Assembly: GCF_019175385.1 (NCBI RefSeq)
Contig: NC_083342.1
Location: forward strand, 119,908,376-119,972,375
Direction: 5' to 3'
Length of the DNA stretch: 64,000 nucleotides
From: Lycium barbarum
Taxonomy: Eukaryota > Streptophyta > Magnoliopsida > Solanales > Solanaceae
Positions 34,913 to 48,183 of the stretch are shown here, in pieces. Each line of letters begins with the position of its first letter. The first letter of the stretch is position 1. The translations under genes and the position numbers were made by a program. The notes under the pieces are model-generated. The model worked only from the letters and a program-made list of their open reading frames with translations. It ran no database searches and was not told the DNA's origin.

Positions 34913-36055
34913 TAGCTACATATGAAAAGATTAAAAGGAAAGCATCTTTTCCTTTTGTGAGGATTCTTGCTCAGCAATAATGGTGTGATTGTACGATAAT
35001 GACTAAAGTTAATCCCCATCTTCACAAGAGTAGACATTCTTATCATTTTAACCATCGATAATAGGCTTCCCTAATTGTTTGAAAAGAGTGAAGACATTAA
35101 TTAGTAGTTTTTTCCTTTTATTTTAATTACATAAAAGATCTTCTTGAATACAAAAGGTACCATGATTTATATTTATATTAGTCCTTAGTGTACGCCTGTT
35201 GCGCGTATCCCTTGTATTAATAAGAATAAACTTCTAAAAACTCACATAGAAACTCACATAAATGTTATATTAGTTCAAAAGATGTCCGTGCGTTATTCAA
35301 ACTTTCACATTGTATAAATTATTAAAAAAAAAAAAAAACTCCTAGAAGTTAAAGGAGTAGAAAGCGTCCAAAAATTTTCGTAATGTGAATTTGCAGAGAA
35401 TTAATCTGTAAAAAGTTTATTAAAGAAACTCCTAAATCTATAAAGAATACTGCCATCTCAACAGAATACATAAATTTAGTAGGCATTTGACCATGAAAAT
35501 CAATTATTTTTCACTTTATTTGATATTTTGGAGTTGGAGTTGAAGATGGAGTTGTGTTTGGTTATAGTTTTTGCAAAGAATATTTGGTTGTTTGAATGTA
35601 TTGAAAATGAAAAAAATAAAAAAATAAAAGATTTTGTTGTTTTCCATTCCAAAATTGTATTTGAAATATTTATGGCCAAACACCATAAAGTAAAAAAAGT
35701 GAAAACATATTCCAAAAAAGAAACTAATAATTGTCATGGACAAACGGGCTTAATATCTTAGTTTTCTCAAAATTTATTGTCACTTGTACTAAATACTTAC
35801 AACACCCCCCCCCCCCCGCAACCCATCCACCACAGACACACCCCTAAACAAAAACAATATAAGAGGAAAAGTCAAGCAATTGATAACTTAAGCTGCATCT
35901 TTGATCAATAGTATGGCATGCGTTTTTGTAATAATTAACCGAACAATGACAATCAAGTCCTCTCTTCCTGTCTTCCATAATTGCCATCTCCGCGTGAACC
36001 AAGGCGAACATGACAGTAAACAAATGTTGGTTTCATGACGAATACTACAAAAAAT
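34913..36055. other. Non-genic spacer with a hAT-like MITE
   Basis: No gene is supported. A MITE-like unit at about 35480-35756 has a left end GGCATTTGACCATGAAAATC and an inverse right end ATTGTCATGGACAAACGGGC, with an inner ATGGCCAAACACCATAAAGT. A poly-C run of 12 occurs near 35807-35818. Confidence 0.45.
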
Positions 36056-37396
36056 AATATCACTATAATTTGGAATTTCATAATAAAGTTGATATAAAAA
36101 TAATAGTCCACGTAAATGATTTATTAAGACATTGCAATTTAAGATCGATGACAAAAAAAAAAAAAAAAACTGAAAGTACATATAGAAAAGAGGAAGATAA
36201 TAATATTAGCATGATCAACACATACACTTATTTAATGAATCTAGTGAAATTATTAGCATAAAACTGCTTGTAAAGTGAAGTACTTCTTGCAGTATTGGAT
36301 AGATATTCAACACAGAACAATGCTATAATCTACATAAATCTTAAGGTGATCTCTTGTTCGTTAATTCCGACCCTGATATTTCATAATAAAGTTGATATAA
36401 AAATAAATAATCCACGTAAATGATTTATCAAGACATTGCAATTTAAGATCGATGACAAAAAAAGACTGAAAGTACATATGGAAAAGAGGAAGATATATTA
36501 TTAGCATGAACACATACACTTATTTAATGAATCTAGTGAAAATATTATCGTAAAATTGCTTGTAAAGTGAAGTACCTCTTGTAGGATTGGATAGATATTC
36601 AACATAAAGCAACGCTATAATCTACATAAATCTTAAGATGATCTCTTGTTCGTCAATGTCGACCCTGATAACAATCAATAAAAATAATCTCTAATTATGT
36701 ATAGTTCATATATAATTTTAAAAGTTATTAAGTAAAAGAAAACCATAAATAAGAACTAAGAAGACAAAAGGATCACCAAAATAAGAACTAAGAAGACAAA
36801 CAAAAAGCAGAAGAAGCCGTATGTTTAGCGTAAACTTACCAAAATATTACTTAAATAGAATTGTAGAAGTTTTATATATATAGAAGGTAAAATTCTGTTT
36901 GATATGGAAGTGTTAAATCGTAGAGTTTCTTACCAAGCTTAAATAAGTAAATTTTTTAGGTCATTTCAAAATCCTAAATATTAGGGAATAATACTCTCGT
37001 AATAATGAGAACATGTTTTTAAGAATTATTTATGGTAGTGTTTTATTTTTTTAACTAACCATATTATTTATGCTAGTGTTTATTTTCTTACTAATTTACT
37101 AATTACATACGTAACCTAATTATTTGTTACGTGTTTCTTTATGCTAGTGGTAAATCAGTACCAAATTGGGTGTTCCTAATTTTATGTGCTACTTTAATAA
37201 TTTAATAATATCATTATAATTTGGAATTTCATAATAAAGTTGATACAAAAATAATAGTCCACGTAAATGATTTATCAAGACATTGCAATTGAAGATGGAT
37301 GACAAAAAAAAAAAAAAAACTGAAAGTGCATATGGAAAAGAGGAAGATAATAATATTAGCATGAACACATACACTTATTGAATGAATCTAGTGAAA

Positions 37397-39596
37397 TCTA
37401 TATATAATATAAAGCTAGGCATAGACAAGGTGATGTGGCACATCTCTATGGACTCCATTGTTATTTATCTTTTTCCTCCTTTTTTTGACTTTTTACTTAT
37501 TTTTTTCATTTATATGTCATGTAAAGAAACTTAATAAATCACTCATTAAACTCTCTTAATTATGTTTAATGTGCCACGTCCAATATTGACTCTTACAATT
37601 CCTCAATACATGCACGTAACCCAGATTTAGCAGTTAGTGATCAATATTTACTATCCTATTTAGTACCTATCATTATTATACATATTATATTTAATCACTA
37701 CAAAGGCAATATATTACCAATTCATACCTCACATTTGAAGGCACAACATATGATCAATCTGGCAGTAATGAGCGAAACTACAAATACATCCGATGAAGGA
37801 CCTTGTAACAGGTAAAGCTTTAGAAATCGCCAGTTAATTTTTTGCCCGTAGAAATCTTTTTGTTACTAACTCATTTTCATAGTACTATGATAGTAAGGTG
37901 AAAAGTTATTCAGAGACAAAATAGTATTTCTTATGCCAGGTTTGGAATATTATCCTTTTATCTTTTTGTAACTTTTTGGCTTGGAATATCATTACTTTGA
38001 TGTAATCTTATTTGCTCTAATATCCTTTTTGGGTAATTCAAATATATGATATTTTTTCTGATAATAATTATCTTCAAACGCAGTTTTTTTTTTTTTCTAT
38101 ATCTAATCTTATTTGGGGGATGAACTAATTTTATTTACTTTGTTTTGATTTTTGTCGATTCATCAACATGTAATTATGATTATCAATTGATCTTATTCTC
38201 TTCTGTTTTGTTTCATTCTGTTTTAGGACCTGGGGCTGGAAGTGAAACTTTTTATTTTGATCTCTAATATGAATGGATTTTCTTAAACCGAAAGTAAATT
38301 TATCAAGGTATTATAGCCTATAATATCAATTGTGTTCTTGAATTTCTGTAATTATTTTTTGGTAATATGACATATTACCATAAGATACCCTGCTTTTGAC
38401 TGCATTATTTGATAGTAAGAAATTTATTCTCTATGTCGATTTTTCAATTAATGTACATATTATTTTGTAATAAAGGTTATTCACAAGCTTAAACTCTCCC
38501 ATCATTTTAATTTTCTCAATATATGAATAATAACAAACTTTTTTTATAACAACAAATTTCACAACTGGATTCATGTTTTGTAGATATTAAAAAATTATTA
38601 AATATTAATTAGTAATCAAAGTTTTAAACTAGAAATTGTATCCTAAAACAAAAGGGATGTCCTTTCCTTCCTTTTTAACCATCAATTCTGTTGTATATAG
38701 CTGCAAGAGGTGTTGTACTTTGATAGACTTCTACTTTTTGTTTCTAATATACCTTTTTTTTGTCATTCTAAATTGTCAACAAACAAAGTGTCGAAATTCT
38801 ACAGGGGTAACAAAGTAGTCTTACCTTATTATTTGTTCAATTATAGAAAGAAGTGTCACTTGAAATTTATCTAAAATAGAATATTATGAAGCTGCAATTA
38901 TTCTACTTCTTTGGAAAATGTATCTCAAACGTGCTAAAGAAAAAAATTGCACACAAGTGAAATAACTGATCACTTGGATGACACTAAGAAATGGTCAACT
39001 TTATTTCAGGGATTAGAGTAAATTTCTTTCTCTTCTTAATGCGCAAAGACAAAAATTATATTGCGAGGTTCGATCTCTTTAAAAATCAAACTACATGGTT
39101 TATGATCAAATCTAGAGACTTTCATGATTATTGTCTTTGCAAATAAGCAGTTAATTCTGTGAACAATTTTTTTTGTTTTGTTTAGTGTTAAAATTATTAC
39201 TCTGATGTATGGTTTTTGTATGGATCGTCAAAGAAAGAAAAAGAAAATAGTTGCACAAATTTTTAAAAGTTTTTCCTGATTTGACGTTTAGTGCATAGAT
39301 TATTATTCTGATATAGTTTTTAATTTATTTTCATTTGGATGATTTAACACACAAAATGAAAAAGCATTTGGATGATTTAAAAACAAAAGTGAAAAAAGGT
39401 TTGTAAGAATTTATATAATGTTATTCAAATGCACGGTTGCTTTAGTATATTTTTATACTTTTGCCTTGGTCTTATAATATTTTTTATATGTATGTTTATT
39501 TTTAAAAAATTTAGTTACATTCTTTAACCCTTTTATATCAAGACAATTTACAAAAGAATGTATCCTAACTGCGCGAAGCGCGGACAAATTAACTAG
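37397..39596 (+). mobile_element. Non-autonomous Helitron with 3' hairpin
   Basis: This 2200-bp element starts TCTATATATAATATAAAGCT and ends with hairpin CTGCGC-GAA-GCGCGG (39569-39583) plus ACAAATTAACTAG. Flanks are A (37396) and T (39597). Comparison with the two other copies of its host repeat (GTGAAA|TTATTAGC) shows a clean insertion between A and T with no duplication. No Rep/helicase coding is present. Confidence 0.85.
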
Positions 39597-39883
39597 TTAA
39601 TAACATAAAATTGATTGTGATGTTCAACATAGAGCAACGCTATAATCTACATAAATTTTAAAGTGATCTTTTGCCATCATTCATCAATTCCGACCCTGAT
39701 AACAATCAATAAAAATAATCTCTAATTATGTATAATTCATGTATAATCTTAAAAGTTATTAAGTAAAAGAAAACCAAAAATAAGAACTAAGAAGACAAAA
39801 GGATCATCCAAACCAAAATAGGAACTAAGAAGACAAACAAAAAGCAGAAGAAGCCGTATTTTTACCGTAACCCTACCAAAATA

Positions 39884-40422
39884 TTTCGACTATTAAGAAG
39901 AGCCGGTTGAGCTCACTTTCTTATCGTCCGTTCCAATTTAATAAAAAAAATTGTAGGCCCCATATATATTAAACAACAACTAATATTAAAAAAAATTGTG
40001 GGCCCCATAATTCTAATATATATATATATATATATCAGTTCCAATTTAATTAAAAAAAATGTGGGCCCTATATATATTAAACAACAACTAATATTAAAAA
40101 AAATAGTGCAAATTAATAATGTCAAAAAAAACAAGTGCACCCCATATTAAAAAATCAAACAATATTCATGTAATTTCCAAAGTATTTCATTAAGTCAATA
40201 ATGATGGATTCATTGCCACGTGCGTATTTGTAGCAAACACTAATTTAATAAAGTTTTAAATACGGACCACAAAATACAATGTTATATTAATCGTGTTTTA
40301 AACATAGTATCCCATATTGACAAAATCAAGAAATATATATTAAAAAAAAAAAAAAGTGAATCCCATATTAAAAAAACAAAAAATGTAAAAAAAAGTGCAA
40401 AAAAAAATTGTGGGCCCCATAA

Positions 40423-40474
<52 letters not shown>

Positions 40475-41675
40475 TAAAATAGTGCAAATTAATAATGTCA
40501 AAAAAAAAGTGCATCCCGTATTAAAAAATCAAATAATATTCATGTAATTTCCAAAGTATCTCATTAAGTCAATAATGATGGATTCATTGCCACGTGCGTA
40601 TTCGTAGCAAACACTAATATAATAAAGTTTTAAATACGGAACACAAACTACAATATTATATTAATCGTGTTTTGAACATAGTATCCCATATTGACAAAAT
40701 CAAGCAATATATTAAAAAAAAAAAAGTGAATCCCATATTAAAAAAATAAACAATGTAAAAAAAAAAGTGCAGACTTTGTATTCGTAGCAAACACTAATAT
40801 AATAAAGTTTTAGATACGTAGCACAAATTACAATGTTATAGCAATCGTGTTTTGAACATAGTATATATATATATATATATGTCATATGCATAAAATTAGT
40901 ACAAACTAATAATGTCCAAAAGGGTGGAGACCCATACTAAACAACACCAAGCAATATAAAAAATAAAAATAAAATAAGAAAGAAGAAACTATATAAAACA
41001 TGGGTTTAGACCCATGCTTCGTCGTCCGTTGTCCCTTAAAAAAAAAGGGTGGGCCCCATACTAAATAACACCGAGCAATAAAAAAAAAAAGTGGAACTCA
41101 CCATCTTCAAACTCATGGGAAAAAATAAGTGAACCCTATATTATCAAAATCAAGCAATATCAAAAAAAAAAAAAAAAAAAAAGTGAACCCCATATTAAAA
41201 AAAATATAAATGTTAAAAAAAAAGTGTTGGTTTTGTATTCGTAGCAAACACTAATATAATAAAATTTTAGATACGGAGCACAAACTACAATGTTATATTA
41301 ATCGTGTTTTGAACATAGTACATGTATATATATTATATGCATAAAAATAGTACAAACTAATAATGTCCAAAAAAAAAAAAAGTGCACCCCATAAAGGGTG
41401 GACCTCATACTAAACAACATAAAAAAAAATAAAAAAATAAAAAGCGGAACCCTCCATCTTCAAACTCACTGTAAAAAAAAAAGTGGACCCCATATTAATA
41501 AAATCAAGAAATATCAAAAAAAAAAAAAAGTGAACCCCATATTAAAAATAATATAAAAAAAAAGTGAACCCCATATTAAAAAGTGCAGACTTTGTATTCG
41601 TAGTAAACACTAATATACTAAAGTTTTAGATACGGAGTACAACTACAATGTTATATTAATCGTGTTTTGAACATA

Positions 41676-41753
<78 letters not shown>

Positions 41754-42636
41754 CAAATTAATAATGTCAAAAAAAAAAGTGCACTCCATATTAAAAAATA
41801 AACAATATTCATGTAATTTCCAAAGTATCTCATTAAGTCAATAATGATGGATTCATTGCCACGTGCGTATCAATCCATTAGTGGGAGCAAATGAAATTGC
41901 TTTTCTTCAAAAAACTAAGTAGTCAAACCATACAGTTTTCTTTCCTTTTTTTATATTAAACTGAGATCTAATCTAGATATTAAACTGTTGTATTTGCTAT
42001 ACCGCCATGTCATTTATTTGTTATGTTCACTAAAATAAATATACTTAAAATATTTATATTTTAAAATAAGATAGAATTTAATTACTTTTTTATTTTTATT
42101 CTTACTCTAATAAATGTGAAAAGAGATTAATGTCGTAAAAAAAATATATCAAATGGAGATCAAATAATGAATAAGGTAAATTAGTCAAATTATAATTCTA
42201 ATCGACGTTTTCTTAAAAAAACATGCAAAAGACAACATGACAAGTAAAATGAGTTAAACCGAGAATATTTACCAAACATTAAGAAATAGTATTTCTTCGT
42301 TTAAATAGAAAATCAATTTCTACTTTGTTTCGTTTTAAACATGTAAAATTAATTTAATAATTTGAATTAGAATTATCCAAATCAAAATTTGATAAAAAAA
42401 ATAATAAGTATTTTACACCTTTAAATTAATCGAATTAAAATTGAAAGTATCAACTGATGCTTAAATATTGTTATTGTTTTATCTCAAAGAGAAGAAAATA
42501 GTTTCCTTTTAAACAAGTCTTCTCTTTTAAAAAATATTAATAAATTTGTCGATTTTGTATTCGTAGCAAACATTAATATAATAATTTTTTAGATACGGAG
42601 CACAAACTGCAATGTTATATTAATTGTGTTTTGAAC

Positions 42637-42697
<61 letters not shown>

Positions 42698-42762
42698 CAC
42701 TATTCAAAGACAAGTACATACACTATAATCTAAAGTGTTGGATCCGTGCAGCGGCCGTCTAG
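39884..42762 (+). mobile_element. Helitron-like element with iterated internal modules
   Basis: This 2879-bp insertion ends GATCCGTGCAGCGGCCGTCTAG and interrupts the host repeat exactly between A (39883) and T (42763), judged by the intact copy at 36841. The 5' end is TTTCGACTATTAAG, so the usual TC start is off by two bases. The inside is made of repeated pieces: a block around GATTCATTGCCACGTGCGTA at 40205, 40573 and 41850, a block around GTATTCGTAGCAAACACTAA at about seven places, and long (AT)n tracts at 40429-40471, 41677-41750 and 42641-42694. No coding sequence is visible. Confidence 0.65.
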
Positions 42763-44063
42763 TTACTTAAATAGAATTGTAGAAGTTTTGTTTTATACAA
42801 GGTAAAATTCTATTTGATTTGGAAGTGTTAAATCGTAGAATTTTTTACCAAGCTTAAATAAGTAAAAAATTTAGGTCATTTCAAAATCCTAAATATTAGG
42901 GAGCAATACTCTTGTAATAATGAGGACAAGTTTTAAAGAATTATTTATGATAGTTTTTTTATTTTTTTAACTAACCATAATATGTATGCTAGTGTTTATT
43001 TTCTTACTAATTTTAGTAATTACATACGTGACCTAATAATTTGTTACGTGTTTATTTATGCTAGTGGTAAATCAGTACCAAATTAGGTGTTACTAATTTC
43101 ATGTGCTACTTTAATAATTTAAAGTAGTCCTAAATTTTAGTCATATAATTCAAATAAGGAAATGTTTAATAATCAAATTCAAATAAATTTTAAATGTTAG
43201 AAAACTTAGTAAATAACTATTTTGTTTATTGTAGGGTCTTTTAATGAAGGGTAAAAAGTCCAATCAATATTTTAAGGTCCTTCGTGATTTTGATATAGTA
43301 TATGTAGATAAGTTGAATAGGGAGCACTGTTACATAATAATTATTACCCAATCCTTATTTCAAAATGTTATCTATGCAAATGCTTATTAATCTCTCGAGC
43401 ATGATAAAATTAAACTAAAGACTGAGGTGCGTACAAATTGACTCAGACACCATCATTACAAAAAAAAAAAAAAAATGAATTTACTAAGGTAAATATAAAG
43501 TAGATAAACAAGAGTCTTAAAAAAATAAATTACGAAAATTATGCGATCTCTCTATACGGATAAATTCTCACCATAATTTAAATTCCTGTTGCTCCCAAAC
43601 ACACACACAAGTATACACTGTCGAACAAGTAATATAGGATTTATAGTCCAGATAGCGTACCCACAGAGACTTATGATTAACTGTGAACTAAATTAAACTA
43701 ATGCTAATTATCTAAACAAGAAATAGAATCCAAAGTTATATTTATAGACTAACTAAAAATAAAAGAACAGCAAATAATGAACTTCAACCAAGAAAGAGCA
43801 GATTTTTATCAGAGAACAGATAGATCTAGGGCTATGACCACTAACAATCCAGTTAAATCTTCAAATCGTTCTACCTATGGGTTACTAGTTGACGGGTTGA
43901 TGTTAGCTTTATGAGTATCTTCCGAGTTGCTCACAAGCCTGTATATGCTACTATAACGTCTATATTCCTATGGTCGTCAGAGGTAACAAGAACACATTTA
44001 CTTCTCCGTATTCAACTAAGCAAGGCTAAAAGGTATGGTCAACACATACCTAAAGCGCCTACG
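42763..44063. other. Non-genic spacer
   Basis: It starts with the resumed end of the duplicated segment (to 43121) and continues as AT-rich sequence without a supported gene. A fragment around 43860-44063 continues at 45285 on the other side of the MULE. Confidence 0.45.
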
Positions 44064-44073
44064 TTCCGCTTGC

Positions 44074-44495
44074 GAGAAAAGGACCAAAATCATACATAAT
44101 GTTTGGGTTTGGATCAAAATCATACATATTCTTTCACATGGTGCACTAATAGTACATTATGTTTGCATAAGTGGTGCACTTTTAGTCACAATCCCAAATA
44201 AATTTAACGGAAAAGAACAAAAATGCCCCTGAACTTTTAGAAAAGGTATAAAAATACCCTTTATTCATCTATTTTGCTAAAACTACCCCTCAATTCAACT
44301 TTTTGGCTCATTTATTCCCCTTGACTAACGGACAACACTAATTTTTTTTAAAAAAAAAATTAAATTGCACATGACATTTTATTACTGAAAAATTGATTTA
44401 TTCTTTTAAAAAGAAATCTGAAAAATCGTTATTTGTAGAATAAGGAAAAATAATTTTTCAACATCCATTTCTTTAAAAAAACAAATGTAGTAAGC

Positions 44496-44576
<81 letters not shown>

Positions 44577-45274
44577 GGATTTTCATTAAAACATGTGGAA
44601 TTTTTTTAAGTTTGGAAAAAAAAATTTAACGGGTGGAAACCCCATTTTTTTTTTAGAAAATTCAATTTTTAAATCTGAAAAACTGATTGTTTTTTTAAGT
44701 AAAATGTGCAAAACTAATACTCCATAATTTTCTTCTAGATTTAAAAAAAGATAGTTTTCTAGTTTTTTTTTTAAACACAGTTTTTCCATAAAAAATTTAA
44801 TTTTTTCAGATTTTTATAAAAATCCAATTTTTCACATTTTGAAAAGAAAAAAAATTAGTGTTGTCCGTTAGTCAAGATTTTACTCGTTAAAAAAAAGTTT
44901 TCCAAATTTAAAAAAATCCAAGGTTTCAGATTTCTTTTTAAAAGAATAAATCAATTTTTCAGTAATAAAATGTCATGTGCAATTTTTTTTTTTTTTTTTT
45001 TTTAAATTAGTGTTGTCCGTTAGTCAAGGGGAATAAATGAGCCAAAAAGTTGAATTGAGGGGTAGTTTTAGCAAAATAGATGAATAAAGGGTATTTTTAT
45101 ACCTTTTCTAAAAGTTCAGGGGCATTTTTGTTCTTTTTCGTTAAATTTATTTGGGATTGTGACTAAAAGTGCACCACTTATGCAAACATAATGTACTATT
45201 AGTGCACCATGTGAAAGAATATGTATGATTTTGATCCAAACCCAAACATTATGGATGATTTTGGTCCTTTTCTC
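44074..45274. mobile_element. MULE-type TIR element, 10-bp target duplication
   Basis: This 1201-bp element is flanked by a perfect TTCCGCTTGC duplication (44064-44073 and 45275-45284). Inverted arms of about 270 bp start GAGAAAAGGACCAAAATCAT. The centre has a 73-bp (AT)n run (44501-44573), near the axis of the inverted arms. Transposase is absent, so it is non-autonomous. Confidence 0.88.
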
Positions 45275-45284
45275 TTCCGCTTGC

Positions 45285-46718
45285 AGCCAATACAACCATA
45301 ACCTAACTTGCACGAGATTCAACAACCGAAGCTATTGGTAGTCCCGAGGGGGCGACATCCTCCTATAATAGTTAGCAGTACTGAACAAGCGAGTCATCGG
45401 TCCGAGGAAAGAAAAGGACTGCCTTTGAAAAAAAAAAAAAAGGAACTCGCTAGGCCTTCAGAACAATATTCCTATCCTCATTAGCGAAACAATTAATCGA
45501 ACAAGCTCTATTTATTCTTATTACGCATGCAAATTTCCTATCTCTAGTTCAATTTACACGCCACATATAGTGTCTAATTAGTGACCAAGTAATTAAACAA
45601 TTAAGCACAAGAATAAATAAGCAACCCAAAAATATGAAAATCTAATTGATAGAAACGATAATTAAACGTTAACTTTCATGTTTGTGTCAAAACCCTAGAA
45701 CTAAAGAGTTTAGCTCCACATAGACATGGAGAAAAAACAACAAATCATCCGAATAAAAATGTCAAAACAAGTAATACAGAGAAGAGAAAGTAAAATCCTA
45801 TAATTTCAGCCTCCACGGCGGCTTCAAACTCTCTCTATATCCAAAGTTCTGAACTCTGAATTTTAAGTTTTCCACAATTATATAAAAATCCCATCTTATG
45901 AAATATTGATAAGTGTAGGAGAAAGGCCAATACAAAGTAACCCGGCCCAAAATTAAATGGGATAAGTTTAATCCGAGAAAACGCACTGCGCATCGCATTA
46001 GGCATGTATTCCAGTGATTCAATTTATCCTCGTCATTGCTGCCAGTCACGTTCTCTTTTCCTTTTCAATTCCTCTAATTCTTTGCTTTCTTCCTTGTATC
46101 CTTTTAATTTTCAATCATTAGCAATCATAATCTAAATCATTATGTCACCCTCTTGTCTTCTTTCTTTTATTTTCTTTTTCTCTTATTCCCACATTTTATT
46201 CAAGTTTGCTTCAAATCTCTTCATCTTCACACCTCTTTATTCCTATATAATAAAATATAATATTAATCACAATTCATTATAATTAATACTCAAAAGACAA
46301 TTAAAAGTATTAAAATATGAAGCAACCAATGAATAAATATATGTATTTAGGCCGAACATCAATGCCAAATAGTTTTAAATTGCATTAGATTCTATGGAGA
46401 GCCAAAGTTTCTTAATCTAATAAATGACACCGACTTTTAATTTAATTTCATTCAAAATTTCCTTAATGAACTACAAAATTTACAAACTTGGTTAAGAACT
46501 CAAAAGCTAAACTTTCATATTTTGGATATTTTGAGTTTCTTTTTGTGTTCTTTTTCAATGTCATTGTCAATGAAAATAGCGAACAGCAAGAAGGAAAAAT
46601 TCAAAGGAAAGGAAAGAAAAGTACAAAAGATGAAAAGGGACTGCATCTAGATTGACAGGGGTTGCGTTATGGATATGGCTTTTCTCTTCTTCTCGTCTCC
46701 TTTCGTTTTTTAACTTTA
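45285..46718. other. Non-genic spacer; its end is the displaced distal LOX-3 promoter
   Basis: No gene is supported. The last 45 bases (about 46674-46718, ATGGCTTTTCTCTTCTTCTC and on) align with the LOX-1 promoter at about 19813-19855, which continues in the LOX-3 copy only after 50915. This places the original LOX-3 upstream region here. Confidence 0.5.
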
Positions 46719-46962
46719 CTAGACAACTCACCCGCTCTTCGCGCGGTGCTAATAAGACGGGACATATGAAATTTCCTAAGTCGTCTTATTATATCGCAAT
46801 AAAGTGTAGGCATATTCAAAGATATATAAATAAATAGTAGCCTTTGTATTTTTGAAAAAGTATTTTAGTAGATTGTATATTAAAGTATTTGTTTTCGACA
46901 GGGCCGTCTCAATAACATTGGGGGCCTAAAGCCAAACTTTTGAAAGAGATATTAATCTTTTT

Positions 46963-48174
46963 GGCTAAATATCTAGATAGACCCTTAAACTTGGCAAGTT
47001 TTGTAAGATAGACACTCAAACTTAACCAGTGACCAGATAAACATTTGAACTTGACACAAGTGTGTCTCTTAAACATTTTATGTTGACATGGCAAATGGTA
47101 TCTTCTGCACGCGCATATGAGCCATTGAGCAACTTAAGTTGTGATTTCTTCTGTTTTTTTTCCCCATGATTTCTTACGTGTATTAATGTAGTTGATCTTT
47201 CAGTTTTCAATATATTACTTCATGTGGATCCTACAGTGTTAGGTTACTCCTTCTTTACTACTCCCTCCATCTCAATTTATGTAATATAATTTGACTAGAC
47301 ACAAAATTTAAAAAATAAAGAAAGATTTTTAAATTTTGTGATCTTAAATAAGGCAAAACTATTTGTGTGCTTATATATCATCTCGTTAAGCGTAAAAGAT
47401 AAAATTTAAAAATTAAATTGTTATCAAATAAGGAAATGTATTTTTTTTAGGACAGACTAAAAAGGAAAGTATATCACATAAATTGGGACAGAATGTATAA
47501 TATTATCATTCTTCTCCTTTGATCATTAGCTTCATGTTTTTCATTTTTACAAAGATCAACTTCTTTTTCATACCAACTTCTTTTTCATCATTAGGTTAGT
47601 ACTATGTCACCCAAAAAGCATAAAAATTCAAGTAGACTATCGATTGTTAGGGAAGAAAACTCAATAAAACATAATTAATACAGATAAATCTTCGAATTTA
47701 TTCAAGTTGCATGTTGTAAAAATCAAACAGCCCTCAAGAAATGGGTATTTCTAAAAATTAAATCTTGTACTCAATAAATGGTATATCTTGGACGGATTTT
47801 CTTGGGAAAGAAGACGGAAAAGGGGGTGGGAGGGTGGCGAAAAGGAAGGGAAAGGGGAACTGCCAGGGCAGTGGATAATGGGAGGAGGGTTTATTTCATT
47901 TTGCCTTTATCGCATTTTCTTTACATTTTTTTTTAGTTTTTTTCTAATATTTTTAGTTACATTTGTCCTTTTTTTTTGAAATTACATGTGTCATTTAACG
48001 ATTGGTCCACTTAACACATTTGACGGAGGTGTAATTCACACACTTGGCCATATGTAACGGATGTCCAAAAGACACACTTTTGTCAAGTTCAAGTGTCTAT
48101 TTGGTCACTAACTAAGTTTGAGTGTCCATCTTACAAAATTTGTCAAGTTTAAGGGGCTATTTAGGTATTTAGCC
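46963..48174. mobile_element. MULE-type TIR element, 9-bp target duplication
   Basis: This 1212-bp element has inverted arms of about 130 bp starting GGCTAAATATCTAGATAGAC, and a perfect AATCTTTTT duplication (46954-46962 and 48175-48183). There is no transposase. It contains a Stowaway MITE (47261-47495). Confidence 0.88.
47261..47495. mobile_element. Stowaway MITE inside MULE
   Basis: The left end CTCCCTCCATCTCAATTTAT and right end ATAAATTGGGACAGAATG are inverses, flanked by TA (47259-47260 and 47496-47497). It is 235 bp with no coding sequence. Confidence 0.75.
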
Positions 48175-48183
48175 AATCTTTTT

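Larger units (their letters stand above)
36056..43121. repeat. Tandem segmental duplication, about 835-bp unit
   Basis: A segment A (TTTCATAATAAAGTTGATA... to GACCCTGAT) occurs at 36056-36372, 36373-36668 and 37204-39692. A segment B (AACAATCAATAAAAATAATC... to CTACTTTAATAATTTAA) follows the second and third A, at 36669-37203 and 39693-43121. After removing two Helitrons from the last copy, its length is about 839 bp, against 831 bp for the previous copy. The unit is non-coding. The intact copy gives natural empty sites for both Helitrons. Confidence 0.8.

Noticed and set aside
41001..41036. Helitron 3' hairpin at CATGGGTTTAGACCCATG
   Set aside because: The hairpin is perfect, but no CTRR end follows within the usual distance and the surrounding modules continue without a break.
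40429..44573. (AT)n tracts as scaffold attachment regions or origins
   Set aside because: They are simple repeats tied to specific transposons; nothing in the sequence supports an origin or attachment function.
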